64,000 bases of DNA, taken from assembly GCF_010550605.1 (NCBI RefSeq), contig NZ_JAAGNI010000345.1, forward strand, positions 1 through 64,000. Reading direction: 5' to 3'. The position numbers and the translations under genes were made by a program. Source of the stretch: Streptomyces sp. SID9727. GTDB lineage: Bacteria > Actinomycetota > Actinomycetes > Streptomycetales > Streptomycetaceae. The notes below the pieces were generated by a model that saw only the letters and a program-made list of their open reading frames with translations, made no database searches and was not told where the DNA came from. Below, in pieces: positions 8,608-16,829 of the stretch. The first letter of the stretch is position 1; every line of letters starts with the position of its first letter.

Positions 8608-8724
8608 ATGACTGTCCTGATCATCGGCGGCAGCGGCTTTCCGGGCGCCGAGCCGGTACACCGGGCGGCGAACCCGCGGCTCCGGGGCGCCCGCGCGTTC
8701 CCGCGCGAAGCCGACCGGACATGA
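8608..8724 (+). pseudogene. Truncated N-terminus of an NAD(P)-binding dehydrogenase/epimerase
   Basis: An ATG 8 nt after a TAGCGT -10 box opens a 38-codon frame that begins MTVLIIGGSGFPGAEPVHRA, the beta-alpha start and glycine-rich loop of a Rossmann-type reductase. It then loses similarity and stops at a TGA that overlaps the next gene's ATG (ATGA at 8721-8724). Only the first strand, glycine loop and helix start remain, so this looks like a promoter and stub left by a deletion. It may still be translated and couple ribosomes into the DUF1963 gene. Confidence 0.6.
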
Positions 8725-9716
8725 CGAGGACCACGCCGGCCAGACCGGTCTCCGTGGAAGCCGTGTTCCCGGAACTGGCCCCCTACCGGGCCCGGACGAC
8801 ACGGCTGCACCCCAGACCGGGGCGGCCCGGCATACGCGACAGCCATATCGGCGGGCCGATGCTGTGGCCGGCGGACGAGCCCTGGCCGCTCTGCCGTGAG
8901 CCGCACCGGCGTGAGACCGAGGGGTACGCGCCGGAGGAGATCCGCGGCGCCCGGGCCGCGGGGGCATGGCCGCCGAGCAGGCCGTGGCCCACCGAGGAGA
9001 CCGCTGCGGACGGCGGCCCGGCGCCCTTCATGGGGCTGGCCCAGCTCTTCCGCCGCGACATTCCGGGACTCGCCTGCGGGCCTGACGGAGCGGACCTGGT
9101 GCAGCTCTTCCGCTGCCCGTTCACCCACGGCCCGTACATGGAGCGCCGCTACCACCTGCGGCGACGACAGGCCGCACGGACGGAGCGGGCGGAACACTTC
9201 CTCGCCGCGCCACCCCGGACGCCCCTCCTGCGGTGGGAGGACGAACTTCCCGAACCCTGTGTCCTGCACCCGGAGGAAGTGGACACGTACCCCTGGGCCG
9301 AGGACGACACGCTGCCCCCGTCCCTGATCGCACGCATCGACGCATGGGACGACGCGCAGGCGGCGGAGCACGGATCCGATGCCCCGAACTACCAGTACGA
9401 CCTGTCGATTCCTCCCGGCTGGCGTGTCGGCGGCTACCCCAGCTGGGCGTCGACGGGCCCGATGGCCGTCACCTGTGCGCCCTGCGGCATGCCCATGGAG
9501 CTCCTGCTGACGGCTGACGGCTGCGAGACGGACGGCGGCTCGCACAGCTGGGCGCCACGGGAGGACCGGGACCCGCTGCTGAAGGGCAAGGCGTCGATCC
9601 GGGGCGGTGTCTCCGTCACACGACCCACGCGGCTCCGCTTCGGCCGGGACCGCGATCTGCACGTCTTCGTCTGCCCGAAGGTGCCCGGTCACGCGCCCCG
9701 ATGGGTGCTGGCGTAG
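8721..9716 (+). CDS. DUF1963 (YwqG-like) family protein
   Basis: Read from the ATG at 8721 the protein has 331 residues. Features of the YwqG/DUF1963 group are SHIGGPMLWPADEPWPLC near the N-terminus, FMGLAQLFRRDIPGL, and the C-terminal GWRVGGYPSWASTGP. The family's biochemical role is not known. A CxxC pair (CAPC) and a Cys/His-containing tail are visible. A longer in-frame reading back to 8511 runs through the promoter and the dehydrogenase stub and is rejected. The start overlaps the stub stop (ATGA), so expression probably comes from the stub's leaderless promoter. Confidence 0.75.
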   Translation: MTRTTPARPVSVEAVFPELAPYRARTTRLHPRPGRPGIRDSHIGGPMLWPADEPWPLCREPHRRETEGYAPEEIRGARAAGAWPPSRPWPTEETAADGGPAPFMGLAQLFRRDIPGLACGPDGADLVQLFRCPFTHGPYMERRYHLRRRQAARTERAEHFLAAPPRTPLLRWEDELPEPCVLHPEEVDTYPWAEDDTLPPSLIARIDAWDDAQAAEHGSDAPNYQYDLSIPPGWRVGGYPSWASTGPMAVTCAPCGMPMELLLTADGCETDGGSHSWAPREDRDPLLKGKASIRGGVSVTRPTRLRFGRDRDLHVFVCPKVPGHAPRWVLA

Positions 9717-9839
9717 GCCGTCGGCCGGGACTGACACAGACGCTCGGTGGATTCTTGCCCGTGCGAAAAAAGGCATCTGCACCACTTAACGGTGAACATC
9801 TCCGCTATGTCCCTTGAAACGGCGCTCAGTTGGAAAGGC

Positions 9840-9870
9840 TGGCCGTGCACCTCAAAGAGGCGCACGGCCA
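9840..9870 (+). promoter_or_regulatory. Leader hairpin in front of the small secreted protein gene
   Basis: Perfect 9-bp arms TGGCCGTGC (9840-9848) and GCACGGCCA (9862-9870), 13-nt loop, immediately upstream of the GAGGAG ribosome site at 9875-9880. The position within the mRNA leader suggests RNA stabilisation or translation control of the gene at 9887. Confidence 0.5.
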
Positions 9871-9886
9871 ACCCGAGGAGAAGACC

Positions 9887-10438
9887 TTGAAGCGTGTCTC
9901 GTTCCGCCGTTCCGCCGGACTGATCGCCGCCGCCGCGGCCCTGATCGCCGGTCCCGCCCTGTCCGCCCACGCCACGACCCCCGCCCCGAGCGGTCAGCAG
10001 AGCTACGCCGCGCAGGCGCGGGCCGCCGGCCTCACCGACCGGCAGGCCGGGGAACTCCAGCGACAGGTCGACGCGGTACGCGCCCAGGAGCCCCAGGCCC
10101 GGCAGACCTCCGCGAACTCCCTCGCCACCCAGGGCGGCACCGTCACGCTCCCGGTCCCCGGACAGGCCGAAACCCGCAATCTGGCCTCGCCGGGAACGGC
10201 CCTGGCCTGCGCCAACGGGCACCTGTGCATCACGGACGGGCGCGGCTACAACTACGACTACTACTACTGCGGCTACTACGACTTCAACGGCGTCGGCGAC
10301 GGCACCTTCAACAACAACCAGACATCGGGCACCCGCGCCCGCTTCTACAACAGCGACGGCAGCGAACGCTGGTCCCACGTGGCCAAGGGCACCGGCACCG
10401 CCTCCTGGACCCCCGTCTTCCACATCCGCCCCTGCTGA
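9887..10438 (+). CDS. Small secreted Cys-containing protein (peptidase inhibitor I36-like?)
   Basis: The TTG at 9887, 6 nt after GAGGAG, begins a 183-residue protein with a clear signal peptide (KRVSFRRSAGLIAAAAALIAG..SAHA). A Gln/Ala-rich middle helix (AGLTDRQAGELQRQVDAVRAQ) leads to a C-terminal module with four Cys: CANGHLC, a Tyr-rich YNYDYYYC, and the final RPC. Layout (LCI, Tyr cluster, DFNGVGDGTFNN, RFYNSDGS) recalls the beta-gamma crystallin-like I36 inhibitors of Streptomyces metalloproteases, but the match is not certain. A starter ATG/GTG 57 nt upstream lies inside the leader hairpin and is less likely. A strong terminator follows. Confidence 0.75.
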   Translation: MKRVSFRRSAGLIAAAAALIAGPALSAHATTPAPSGQQSYAAQARAAGLTDRQAGELQRQVDAVRAQEPQARQTSANSLATQGGTVTLPVPGQAETRNLASPGTALACANGHLCITDGRGYNYDYYYCGYYDFNGVGDGTFNNNQTSGTRARFYNSDGSERWSHVAKGTGTASWTPVFHIRPC

Positions 10439-10443
10439 CCCCG

Positions 10444-10484
10444 GCGGCCTTTCCCCTCCCGATTCCGGGGCGGGGAAAGGCCGC
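10444..10484 (+). terminator. Rho-independent-like terminator after the small secreted protein gene
   Basis: Perfect 13-bp inverted repeat GCGGCCTTTCCCC (10444-10456) / GGGGAAAGGCCGC (10472-10484) with a 15-nt loop, starting 6 nt after the stop codon. Confidence 0.8.
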
Positions 10485-10584
10485 TCCACTCGCCCCGTCG
10501 GCGCCTCGGAAGGAGCGCGTCCTGAGAACGCCGTACGGATCTCACTGGGCGGGTCGTTCGTCCTGGAGTCCGGCCCGGGCCGCG

Positions 10585-10938
10585 TCATCGGCCATGACGG
10601 ACAGCACGCGGCCGACGCCCAGGCGCTCGGCGCTCGTACTCGGCGAACACCTCCGGAAAGCCGGCGACGCAGACGGGCCTGACGGAACGGCTGCGGGGCG
10701 AGGTGATGGTCGTCCAGGGAACGGCCTCCTGCCGGTAGGAGGGTCCGACCGGGTCGGTGCCGCCGCGGTCGGTGAGGCTCAAGCCGGTGACCATGACCGT
10801 GTCGGAGACGCGCGTCTCGTGCGGGCACGAGCACAGGTGCGGATCGATCGGGTCACTGAGCACCCGGTACGTGATGGGGCGGCACCGGCAGTGCCCGGTC
10901 CGGGCTGTCCCTGAAGGAGGCGCGGGAGCGCTGGTCAT
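10585..10938 (-). CDS. Hypothetical Cys-rich protein, probably frameshifted near its 3' end
   Basis: The frame begins 27 nt after the Nudix stop on the same strand, with GAAGGGG as ribosome site, and encodes 117 residues. Four Cys lie in GHCRCRP and LCSCPHE, a possible metal site. Third positions are nearly all G/C until about 10632. There the coding signal passes to another frame: dropping one C gives ...FAEYERERLGVGRVLSV and continues to a TGA at 10542-10544 with excellent codon bias (ending DDAARAGLQDERPAQ). The gene was therefore probably 10542-10938, broken by a +1 shift or affected by a sequencing error. No family is recognised. Confidence 0.55.
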   Translation of the reverse strand: MTSAPAPPSGTARTGHCRCRPITYRVLSDPIDPHLCSCPHETRVSDTVMVTGLSLTDRGGTDPVGPSYRQEAVPWTTITSPRSRSVRPVCVAGFPEVFAEYERRAPGRRPRAVRHGR

Positions 10939-10965
10939 CGGATGCCCCTTCGGCAGAGAGGAGCG

Positions 10966-12066
10966 CTACCAGGTGGTGGGGCGCGTGATCTCGGTGACGG
11001 GCTGGGGGTGAACGGCCTCGGGGATGCCGAGCATGACGCGGCCCCGGTGGGCGGCCGCGAGCTGGGCGGCCGACTCGGACGGCCCCCAGTCGAAGAACTC
11101 CAGAGCCTGCTCCGGGGTGGCCAGCACGCGTACGTACGTCTGACCGGTGGCCGGATCGACGGCGGCCTCGCCCAGACTCGCGAGCGCGCCGGCGTAACGG
11201 ACCCTCGCGCGGGCGCCGGACGGGTCGGACAGATACCCGAGGTAGCGGGTGTCACCGAGCTCAGCGGCGGCCTCCTCGCGGCATTCCCGGACGGCAGTCG
11301 CCAGCGGATCGCCGCCGTCCTCCGGTTCCGGCGTACCGCCGGGGAGACAGGACGCGCCGGTGCCCGGTCCGAAAAGCACGAGGACGCGCCCGTCCGGGGC
11401 GAAGGCCCAGACCCAGGACTGGCGGACCGTGAGGCCGGCGGGCACGGGGCCGGGGTGGAAGGGCAGGTGGTGACAGGCCCGGGCGGTGCGCAGGGCGCCG
11501 ACCCGGTCGAGGACGGTGGGGGCGATCGGGAGCCCGTCCTCCAGGAGCACGGGCCCGGCGCCGTTGATGCGGGCGCGGAGTGCGGACAGGGCGCGGCGGG
11601 CGTCGTCGGGAGACATCAACGAGGGAAGGGCGGCGGGTTCGGCGAACTCGACGCCGTCGATCTCACCCGGGGCGGGCCGGATGGCCGCGACGCGTTCGTC
11701 GTCCCAGACACCCCCGTCGAAGACGTGCAGCACTTCGCCCGGGAAACGCATGGCCGGGTGCGTCGTCCGGCCGCTGGGGGAGACCCAGTCGACGGCCAGC
11801 CCGCGGGTCACGGTCGCCGCGATACCGAGCTCCTCCTCCAGCTCGCGGGCGGCGCCCCGGGCCGGTGACTCGCCCTTCTCGACGGCTCCGCCGGGCAGTA
11901 GGCGGGTGGGCCGGTAGCTGACCCGCTGGAGCAGCACCTGGCCGCGCCGGTTGGTGATCAGCACACTGGTGCCGGCCCACAGCGCGGCCGAGGCACGCAG
12001 CGTCCCGTACGCCTCCTCGCGCTTCGCCACACCGGGGAGTTCGTCGGGTGCGGATGTCGTGGTCAT
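10966..12066 (-). CDS. Protein with two tandem Nudix hydrolase domains
   Basis: The protein has 366 residues. Domain 1 (about 30-165) has a canonical Nudix box, GGAVEKGESPARGAARELEEELGI, spread over residues about 77-100 (G-x5-E-x7-REUxEExGU). Domain 2 (about 205-330) has a variant box with a small insertion, GGTPEPEDGGDPL followed by AVRECREEAAAE. Nudix enzymes cleave nucleoside diphosphates linked to another group; the substrate is not readable. A ribosome site GGAGAGAG lies before the ATG. It follows the ABC exporter on the same strand but a 17-bp terminator separates them. Confidence 0.85.
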   Translation of the reverse strand: MTTTSAPDELPGVAKREEAYGTLRASAALWAGTSVLITNRRGQVLLQRVSYRPTRLLPGGAVEKGESPARGAARELEEELGIAATVTRGLAVDWVSPSGRTTHPAMRFPGEVLHVFDGGVWDDERVAAIRPAPGEIDGVEFAEPAALPSLMSPDDARRALSALRARINGAGPVLLEDGLPIAPTVLDRVGALRTARACHHLPFHPGPVPAGLTVRQSWVWAFAPDGRVLVLFGPGTGASCLPGGTPEPEDGGDPLATAVRECREEAAAELGDTRYLGYLSDPSGARARVRYAGALASLGEAAVDPATGQTYVRVLATPEQALEFFDWGPSESAAQLAAAHRGRVMLGIPEAVHPQPVTEITRPTTW

Positions 12067-12118
12067 CTCTCTCCGTTCGAAGGGTACTTACGGTGTCGGC
12101 CGGGGTGCGGTCGGGGCC

Positions 12119-12160
12119 GGAGCCGTGCGGACGGGTGCAGTATCCCGTCCGCACGGCTCC
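12119..12160 (-). terminator. Strong terminator downstream of the ABC exporter
   Basis: Perfect 17-bp arms GGAGCCGTGCGGACGGG (12119-12135) and CCCGTCCGCACGGCTCC (12144-12160), 8-nt loop. It lies between the exporter stop (12328) and the Nudix start (12066), so it should end exporter transcription or insulate the Nudix gene. Confidence 0.75.
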
Positions 12161-12327
12161 ACCCCACGTCCGCACGGCCGGACGGTCACGCTTCTCCCGG
12201 GGCCGCCGCGACCGCGCCCCCGCGCCGGACCGGGCCCGGCAGCCGTCCGCCCCGGCCCGGCCGGCGGAACACCAGCCGGGAGGACGCCTTGTCCAGGACG
12301 TCTCCGGCGGGCAGCAGACGGGGCGGC

Positions 12328-14286
12328 TCACGCGGGCGCCTCGTGCTTGTCGTCGTCCGGCTCGGAGGTGATCTGGTAGGAGAGCAACTCCCGGAACGGA
12401 CCCGGCTGTTCGGATAGCTCGGCGTACGTGCCCTCCTGGACGACGCGGCCCGTGTCGAGCACGACGATGCGGTCGGCGACGGCCACGTTCGCGATGCGAT
12501 GGGTCACCAGCAGTACCGCCCGGTCCCGAGCCAGGGACCGCAGCCGCTGGAAGATGCGGAACTCGGCACGGGGGTCGAGGTTGGCCGTCGGCTCGTCGAG
12601 GACCAGCAGCCCGGCCGGGCGGAAGAACGCCCTGGCCAGGGCGATGCGCTGCCACTGGCCGCCGCTGAGCTCCTCGCCGTTCAGCCACTCCCGGGCCAGG
12701 AGGGTGTCCAGGCCCGCGCCCAGCTTGTCGATCACCTCGTCGGCGTCGGCCGCCTCGCACGCCTCCCGGACCGCCGCGTCGCCGCGCGCGGTGGGCTGCC
12801 CCTGGGTGACGTTCTCGCGCACGGTCAGGGGCCAGTGCGCGTAGTCCTGGGGTACGAGGGCGACGTGCCGCCACAGGGCCCGCGGGTCGGCCTCGGTGGT
12901 GGGGACGCCGTCCCACAGCACCTGCCCCTCGGTGGGCAGGTAGAGTCCGCTGACCAGCTTCGACAGCGTCGACTTGCCGGAGCCGTTGAAGCCCACCAGC
13001 GCGGTGACCTCGCCCCGGCGCAGGGTGAGGGACACCCCGGACAGGGCGTCGTGCTCTTTGCCCGCGTAGCGGTGCGTGACCGACGCGACCTCGATCGTCT
13101 CCGGCGGCGCGGGACGGCGCGGGCCCCGGCGCATGCGGAAGCCGCCCGCCCTGTCGAGGAAACCGGTCCAGTCGTCCATGTACAGCCCCGTCCGCACGGC
13201 CCGTGCACCGACCGCCACCAGACCGCGGACCGACATGCCGACGGTCTGCAGGGCGAAGACGGCCGTACCGGCCCGGCCGACGCTGATCCGGCCGGTCGCG
13301 AGCAGCCACACGACCGCCGCCCACACCACCGCCGAGCCCAGCCCTCCGCACACCGCGCCGGCCAGGGACATCCGCGCGCCCTGATCGGCGGCGGCGCGGT
13401 CCTCGCGGTTGATGCGGGCGACGGTGTCCCGGTACCGGCCGGACAGGAAGTCGGCCATGGTCCCGGCGCGGATCTGGTCGGCGGCGTCCTTGGTGTAGAT
13501 GTGCCACCGCAGCACGGACAGCATCCGGTTGTCGCCGTTGCTGCGGAGGTTGGCCAGGTAGCGGACGCGCGCGGCGCTGACCTGGGCCACGGCCTGCGGC
13601 AGGCTGGCCGCGACGAGCAGGGGGAGAAGCACCCAGTGCACACCGGCGAGCACCACGGCCCCGGCGAGGAAGGCGGCGGCCGAGGCGATCAGGTCCTGCC
13701 CCTCGTTGATCAGGTCGCCGGTGACCTGGGCACCGCGGTCGGCGGCCTCGCGGTCACGGTTGAAGTCGGGGTCGTCGTACGCGCACAACTCCACCTCGGC
13801 GCAGCCGGTGAGCAGCATCTGCTCCGCCTCGCGGGACATCAGCGGACCCAGCCTGGAGGAGAGCCAGTTGACGGTGATGCCCAGGAGCGCCCGCACTCCG
13901 GCGGCGCCGGCGAGCAGGGCGACGGACGGCCATGCCTCCAGGAGACGGTGGTAGACGTCCCCGTCGCGCAGCAGGGCCGTCAGGGTGCCCGCGATGGCGA
14001 CCAGGCCCAGGGCCTGCATCGCTCCGGTGACCACCTGGCACAGGAGGAGGCCGACGGTCGCCCGCCGGTCGACCCGCCAGGCCAGGGCCAGTGAGCGGCG
14101 CACCAGCTGCGGCAGCCGGCGGGCCATGTCCCGCATCCGGATCGACCGGCCGGCCGCCTCACGGCTGCCGGTGAGATCGACGTAACGCATCTGCGTCCCG
14201 GGAGCCGCTCCGGAGGGCGCGGGCGCTAAGGGTACGGGGCGCGGTCCAGGGACGCTGTCGGCCGGTGCACCGGTGGGCTCACTCAT
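12328..14286 (-). CDS. ABC exporter, fused membrane and ATPase domains
   Basis: The protein has 652 residues: an N-terminal cytoplasmic tail (~60), six-helix exporter membrane domain (about 65-365), then a nucleotide-binding domain. Walker A GFNGSGKST, Q-loop LVPQDYAHWPLTV, signature LSGGQWQRIALARAF, Walker B LLVLDEPTANLD and switch His THRIANV are all intact. Half-transporters of this kind act as homodimers. The QDYAHWPLTVRENVT stretch is of the type seen in actinobacterial peptide exporters, but no modifying enzymes lie next to it. Its ATG overlaps a 26-codon ORF by 8 nt, suggesting translational coupling. Confidence 0.9.
   Translation of the reverse strand: MSEPTGAPADSVPGPRPVPLAPAPSGAAPGTQMRYVDLTGSREAAGRSIRMRDMARRLPQLVRRSLALAWRVDRRATVGLLLCQVVTGAMQALGLVAIAGTLTALLRDGDVYHRLLEAWPSVALLAGAAGVRALLGITVNWLSSRLGPLMSREAEQMLLTGCAEVELCAYDDPDFNRDREAADRGAQVTGDLINEGQDLIASAAAFLAGAVVLAGVHWVLLPLLVAASLPQAVAQVSAARVRYLANLRSNGDNRMLSVLRWHIYTKDAADQIRAGTMADFLSGRYRDTVARINREDRAAADQGARMSLAGAVCGGLGSAVVWAAVVWLLATGRISVGRAGTAVFALQTVGMSVRGLVAVGARAVRTGLYMDDWTGFLDRAGGFRMRRGPRRPAPPETIEVASVTHRYAGKEHDALSGVSLTLRRGEVTALVGFNGSGKSTLSKLVSGLYLPTEGQVLWDGVPTTEADPRALWRHVALVPQDYAHWPLTVRENVTQGQPTARGDAAVREACEAADADEVIDKLGAGLDTLLAREWLNGEELSGGQWQRIALARAFFRPAGLLVLDEPTANLDPRAEFRIFQRLRSLARDRAVLLVTHRIANVAVADRIVVLDTGRVVQEGTYAELSEQPGPFRELLSYQITSEPDDDKHEAPA
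13096..13151. repeat. 56-bp segment of the exporter linker, copy A
   Basis: This part of the exporter gene, coding for the linker GGFRMRRGPRRPAPPETI, recurs at 14815-14870 with 54 of 56 identical bases in the same orientation. Copy A is functional coding sequence. Confidence 0.75.
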
Positions 14287-14359
14287 GGCCGCTCGCGTTC
14301 ACCGGGCGCCGCTGTTCGATTTCAGGAGGCTGCTGCGAGGGGGAAGGGGCGGGGTGCAT
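14279..14359 (-). CDS. 26-codon ORF overlapping the exporter start (small peptide or leader)
   Basis: A GGAGG ribosome site 6 nt before an ATG opens a 26-residue frame beginning MHPAPSPSQQPPEIEQRRPV and ending ASGHE; its TGA falls in codon 3 of the ABC exporter (8-nt overlap). The exporter itself has only a weak ribosome site, so reinitiation after this ORF is likely. The peptide is Pro/Gln-rich, has no Cys, and no cleavage motif is seen. It could be an exported peptide or only a translation leader. Confidence 0.5.
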   Translation of the reverse strand: MHPAPSPSQQPPEIEQRRPVNASGHE

Positions 14360-14929
14360 GGCGTTCCTCCGTCTGGGCGTCGATGTGGCACTGATGCTCT
14401 AAAAACGCGGTGGATCCGGACCCGTAACGGCCGGATCGGAGGACATTCTGCGAACACAAGTTCTCATGGAGGGCTCAGGCCATGGGGCCTCTGGAGTGTC
14501 GTCGCTGAAACTCGTTCGATCAGGTCGGGTCACCCCTGCGGGGGATTGCGGCCCCTGCGCGGCCGTCCGGGCCAGGACCGTCAGGTGGCCGTAGAGCGAC
14601 CCTCTTTGCCGGCAGCGCGTTCGACGCGCTCCGAGCCGACGCCGTGGCCCCGGACCGCTACGCGTACCGGTACTCCGGCGGACCCGCCTCCGCCTGCTCG
14701 ATGCCGGCGCCCGTCGCGTGATGACCTCGCCGCCGTGCCTGTACTGGGCGGCTTGCGCATGGGCCGAGTGCGGGACTTCACCCGGCACGACAACGGGGTG
14801 GATCACGGGGAAGACGTCTCCGGCGGCGCGGGACGGCGCGGGCACCGGCGCATGCGCAAGCCGCCCGCCCCGTACGTGTCCCGCCTCACCGCGATGCGGC
14901 AGGCACGCGGCCCCACCACCTGACTCGCG
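14360..14929. other. 570-bp gap with degraded sequence
   Basis: No intact gene is seen. It holds the upstream region of the 26-codon ORF (AT-rich TTTTTAGAGC around 14395-14404), a short protein-like relic on the plus strand near 14610-14720 (FDALRADAVAPDRYAYRYSG reading into a stop), and the second copy of the exporter linker (14815-14870). The mosaic suggests a deletion-scarred remnant of a paralogous gene set. Confidence 0.5.
14815..14870. repeat. 56-bp exporter-linker copy B (relic)
   Basis: It shares 54 of 56 bases with 13096-13151. Read on the minus strand it would give GGLRMRRCPRRPAPPET, the same linker as in the exporter, but flanking bases show no further similarity and no frame continues. 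It looks like a fragment of a duplicated or replaced exporter gene. Confidence 0.7.
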
Positions 14930-16480
14930 TCAGGACATGTCGCCCCGGCACACCGTCCCCGAGGCCGGAGCGCGCCCCGTGCGGAGGTATCGGTCGACCG
15001 TCTCCACGACGCAGCGGTTCTGCGGGTACGTCCCGTGGCCCTCCTCCTCGGCCGTCAGGAGGACGCCCACGCCCTCGCCCAGAGCGCGGGCCATACGGCG
15101 TGCCCCCGCGTACGGGGTGATCGGGTCACCGGTTCCGCCGACCACCAGAATGGGATCCGCGCCGTCGGCGTTCACCCGAGGGGTGACCCGCTCGCCGTCG
15201 AACGGCCAGTCGTAGCAGAGGTAGACGCCCGAGGACCAGGCCGCGCCGAACACGGGCGACGCGGCCTCGACGCGTGCCGAGTCCCTGCCGAGGCGGTCCA
15301 GGTCAGGGCGCAGGCTGGAGTCCGCACAGGTGATCGCGTTCAGGGCGAAACGGCCGTCGTCGAGCGGGGCCGCCGTTCCGTCGGCGGAGCCGCTTCGGTC
15401 CGAGCCCTTGGCCAGGGGGCGGCCGTCGTTGTGGTCGGTCAGCGCGGTGAGCGCCTCGGCCAGCGGCTGCCAGCCGTCCGTGCCGCGGGCCAGAAGGTCT
15501 CCGACGGCGTACGCGAAGTCGTCGGCGTCGAGGGTGCTGCCGCCTCCGGCCGGGGCGGGCTTCTTCTCCAGGCGGCCGGCCAGACGCGCCATGCGGCGGG
15601 CGGCCTCCTCGGGCCCGTCGCCGGTCGGGCAGTCGCGGACGTGGGCCGCGCAGTGCGCGGCGAACCGGTCGAACGCCGCCTGGACCGCCTTGGCCTGCGA
15701 CACCTGCTCCTCGTCGAGGTCCTCGGTCGGATCGACCGACGCTTCGAGGACGAGCCTCCCGACGTGCGACGGGTACAGGTGGGCGTAGGCCGCGCCGAGC
15801 GCCGTTCCGTACGAGACGCCGAAGTAGTGCAGCCGCCTGTCGCCGAGGAGGTACCGCATCAGGTCGAGGTCGCGCGCGGTGCGCGAGGTGCTGATGTACG
15901 GGAGGACCGCCTTGGAGCGCTCGGTACAGGCGTCGAACCTCTCGGACGCGGTGCCCCCCGCGGTCTTCCCGCAGCGCACGGGGATGGTCGCGCCCACGCC
16001 GCGCGGGTCGAAGGAGACCAGGTCGTAGCGGTCGAGCAGCGGTCCGTACTGGCGGATGCGTGCGGGGAGTCCGCTCACGCCGGAGACGCCGGGACCGCCG
16101 AAGTTGAGGACGAGGGAACCGATGCGCCGGCTGTTCTGCCCGGTGGCCTTGCGCCGTATCAGCGCGACGTCGATCGTCCGGCCGTCCGGCTTCCGGTAGT
16201 CGAGGGGCGCCTTCATGACGGCGCAGTCGTAGCCCGTGCGCGCCGACCGCGGAGATGCGCAGCGGGACCACCGGAGGTGCTGGCCGGTGGTGAGCGCGGC
16301 GGGCAGACCGGTGGGCGGGTTGGTCGCGGTGAACTCCGTTCGCGGCTCCGCGTGTTGCCGTGCGTCGCGCTGGAGCCAGGCGCCGACGGCCCCCATCACG
16401 GCGAGGAGGAGGACCGCGATGACGCGCGCACCGACCGAGAAGCCCGGTCCGCGGCTTCCTGTCTGATGTGCGTCGCTCAT
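14930..16480 (-). CDS. Secreted/membrane-anchored alpha/beta hydrolase, tripeptidyl aminopeptidase (TAP) type
   Basis: From the ATG at 16480 the protein has 516 residues with an N-terminal hydrophobic anchor or signal (ARVIAVLLLAVMGAVGAWL). The TAP/S33 features are the oxyanion loop NFGGPGVSG, nucleophile Ser in FGVSYGTALGAAYAH, Asp in GGTGDPITPY and His in EEEGHGTYPQNRC. The C-terminal TAP-like domain carries the Cys pairs usual for exported forms. Streptomyces TAP enzymes remove tripeptides from secreted proteins. A longer reading to 16801 extends through the non-coding region. Upstream on the minus strand the promoter is not obvious. Confidence 0.88.
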   Translation of the reverse strand: MSDAHQTGSRGPGFSVGARVIAVLLLAVMGAVGAWLQRDARQHAEPRTEFTATNPPTGLPAALTTGQHLRWSRCASPRSARTGYDCAVMKAPLDYRKPDGRTIDVALIRRKATGQNSRRIGSLVLNFGGPGVSGVSGLPARIRQYGPLLDRYDLVSFDPRGVGATIPVRCGKTAGGTASERFDACTERSKAVLPYISTSRTARDLDLMRYLLGDRRLHYFGVSYGTALGAAYAHLYPSHVGRLVLEASVDPTEDLDEEQVSQAKAVQAAFDRFAAHCAAHVRDCPTGDGPEEAARRMARLAGRLEKKPAPAGGGSTLDADDFAYAVGDLLARGTDGWQPLAEALTALTDHNDGRPLAKGSDRSGSADGTAAPLDDGRFALNAITCADSSLRPDLDRLGRDSARVEAASPVFGAAWSSGVYLCYDWPFDGERVTPRVNADGADPILVVGGTGDPITPYAGARRMARALGEGVGVLLTAEEEGHGTYPQNRCVVETVDRYLRTGRAPASGTVCRGDMS

Positions 16481-16829
16481 GGAAGACCCCGCGTTCCCGT
16501 CCCGGACGCCCGCGCCCGAACTGATGCCCGTCGAATGGGTGCAGCGTACAAGCCGCTTCCGGGAGGACGGGCGGCGCCGTCGTGAGGAACCGCACGGTGG
16601 CCGCGTCACGGACCACTTGCACACACAGTGACGGTGAACAGTCGTCGCGTGGCTGTGCCTTCCCTGGGACGAGTCTGTGTCATTCCTGGCCCAGTGTGAG
16701 TGGGGTGTCGCGGCGCGCCTCATTGACGCACTGCCGTCGCCGTGGCACCCGGCGCACCCGGGCGCACGGTCCAGTTGTTGAACACCCCGGCTGTCGTACA
16801 ACGCAGCCCTTACCGCGAGTTAGGTCAAA
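16481..16829. other. 349-bp divergent intergenic region
   Basis: It separates the peptidase and the lipoprotein, which diverge. The only element I can support is the plus-strand promoter at 16775-16802; the rest shows no gene or clear palindrome. Confidence 0.5.
16775..16802 (+). promoter_or_regulatory. Promoter of the lipoprotein gene
   Basis: -35 TTGTTG (16775-16780), 16-nt spacer, -10 TACAAC (16797-16802), 28 nt before the ATG. Confidence 0.5.

Noticed and set aside
7164..9785. 873-codon minus-strand frame across amidase and DUF1963 genes
   Set aside because: Runs antisense to three well-supported genes and has no domain; GC-driven open frame.
12195..12330. Possible short protein downstream of the ABC exporter (frame reading PPRLLPAGDVLDKASSRLVF)
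   Set aside because: Good third-position bias but no ATG/GTG/TTG start or ribosome site in frame; may be a remnant of an extended C-terminus.
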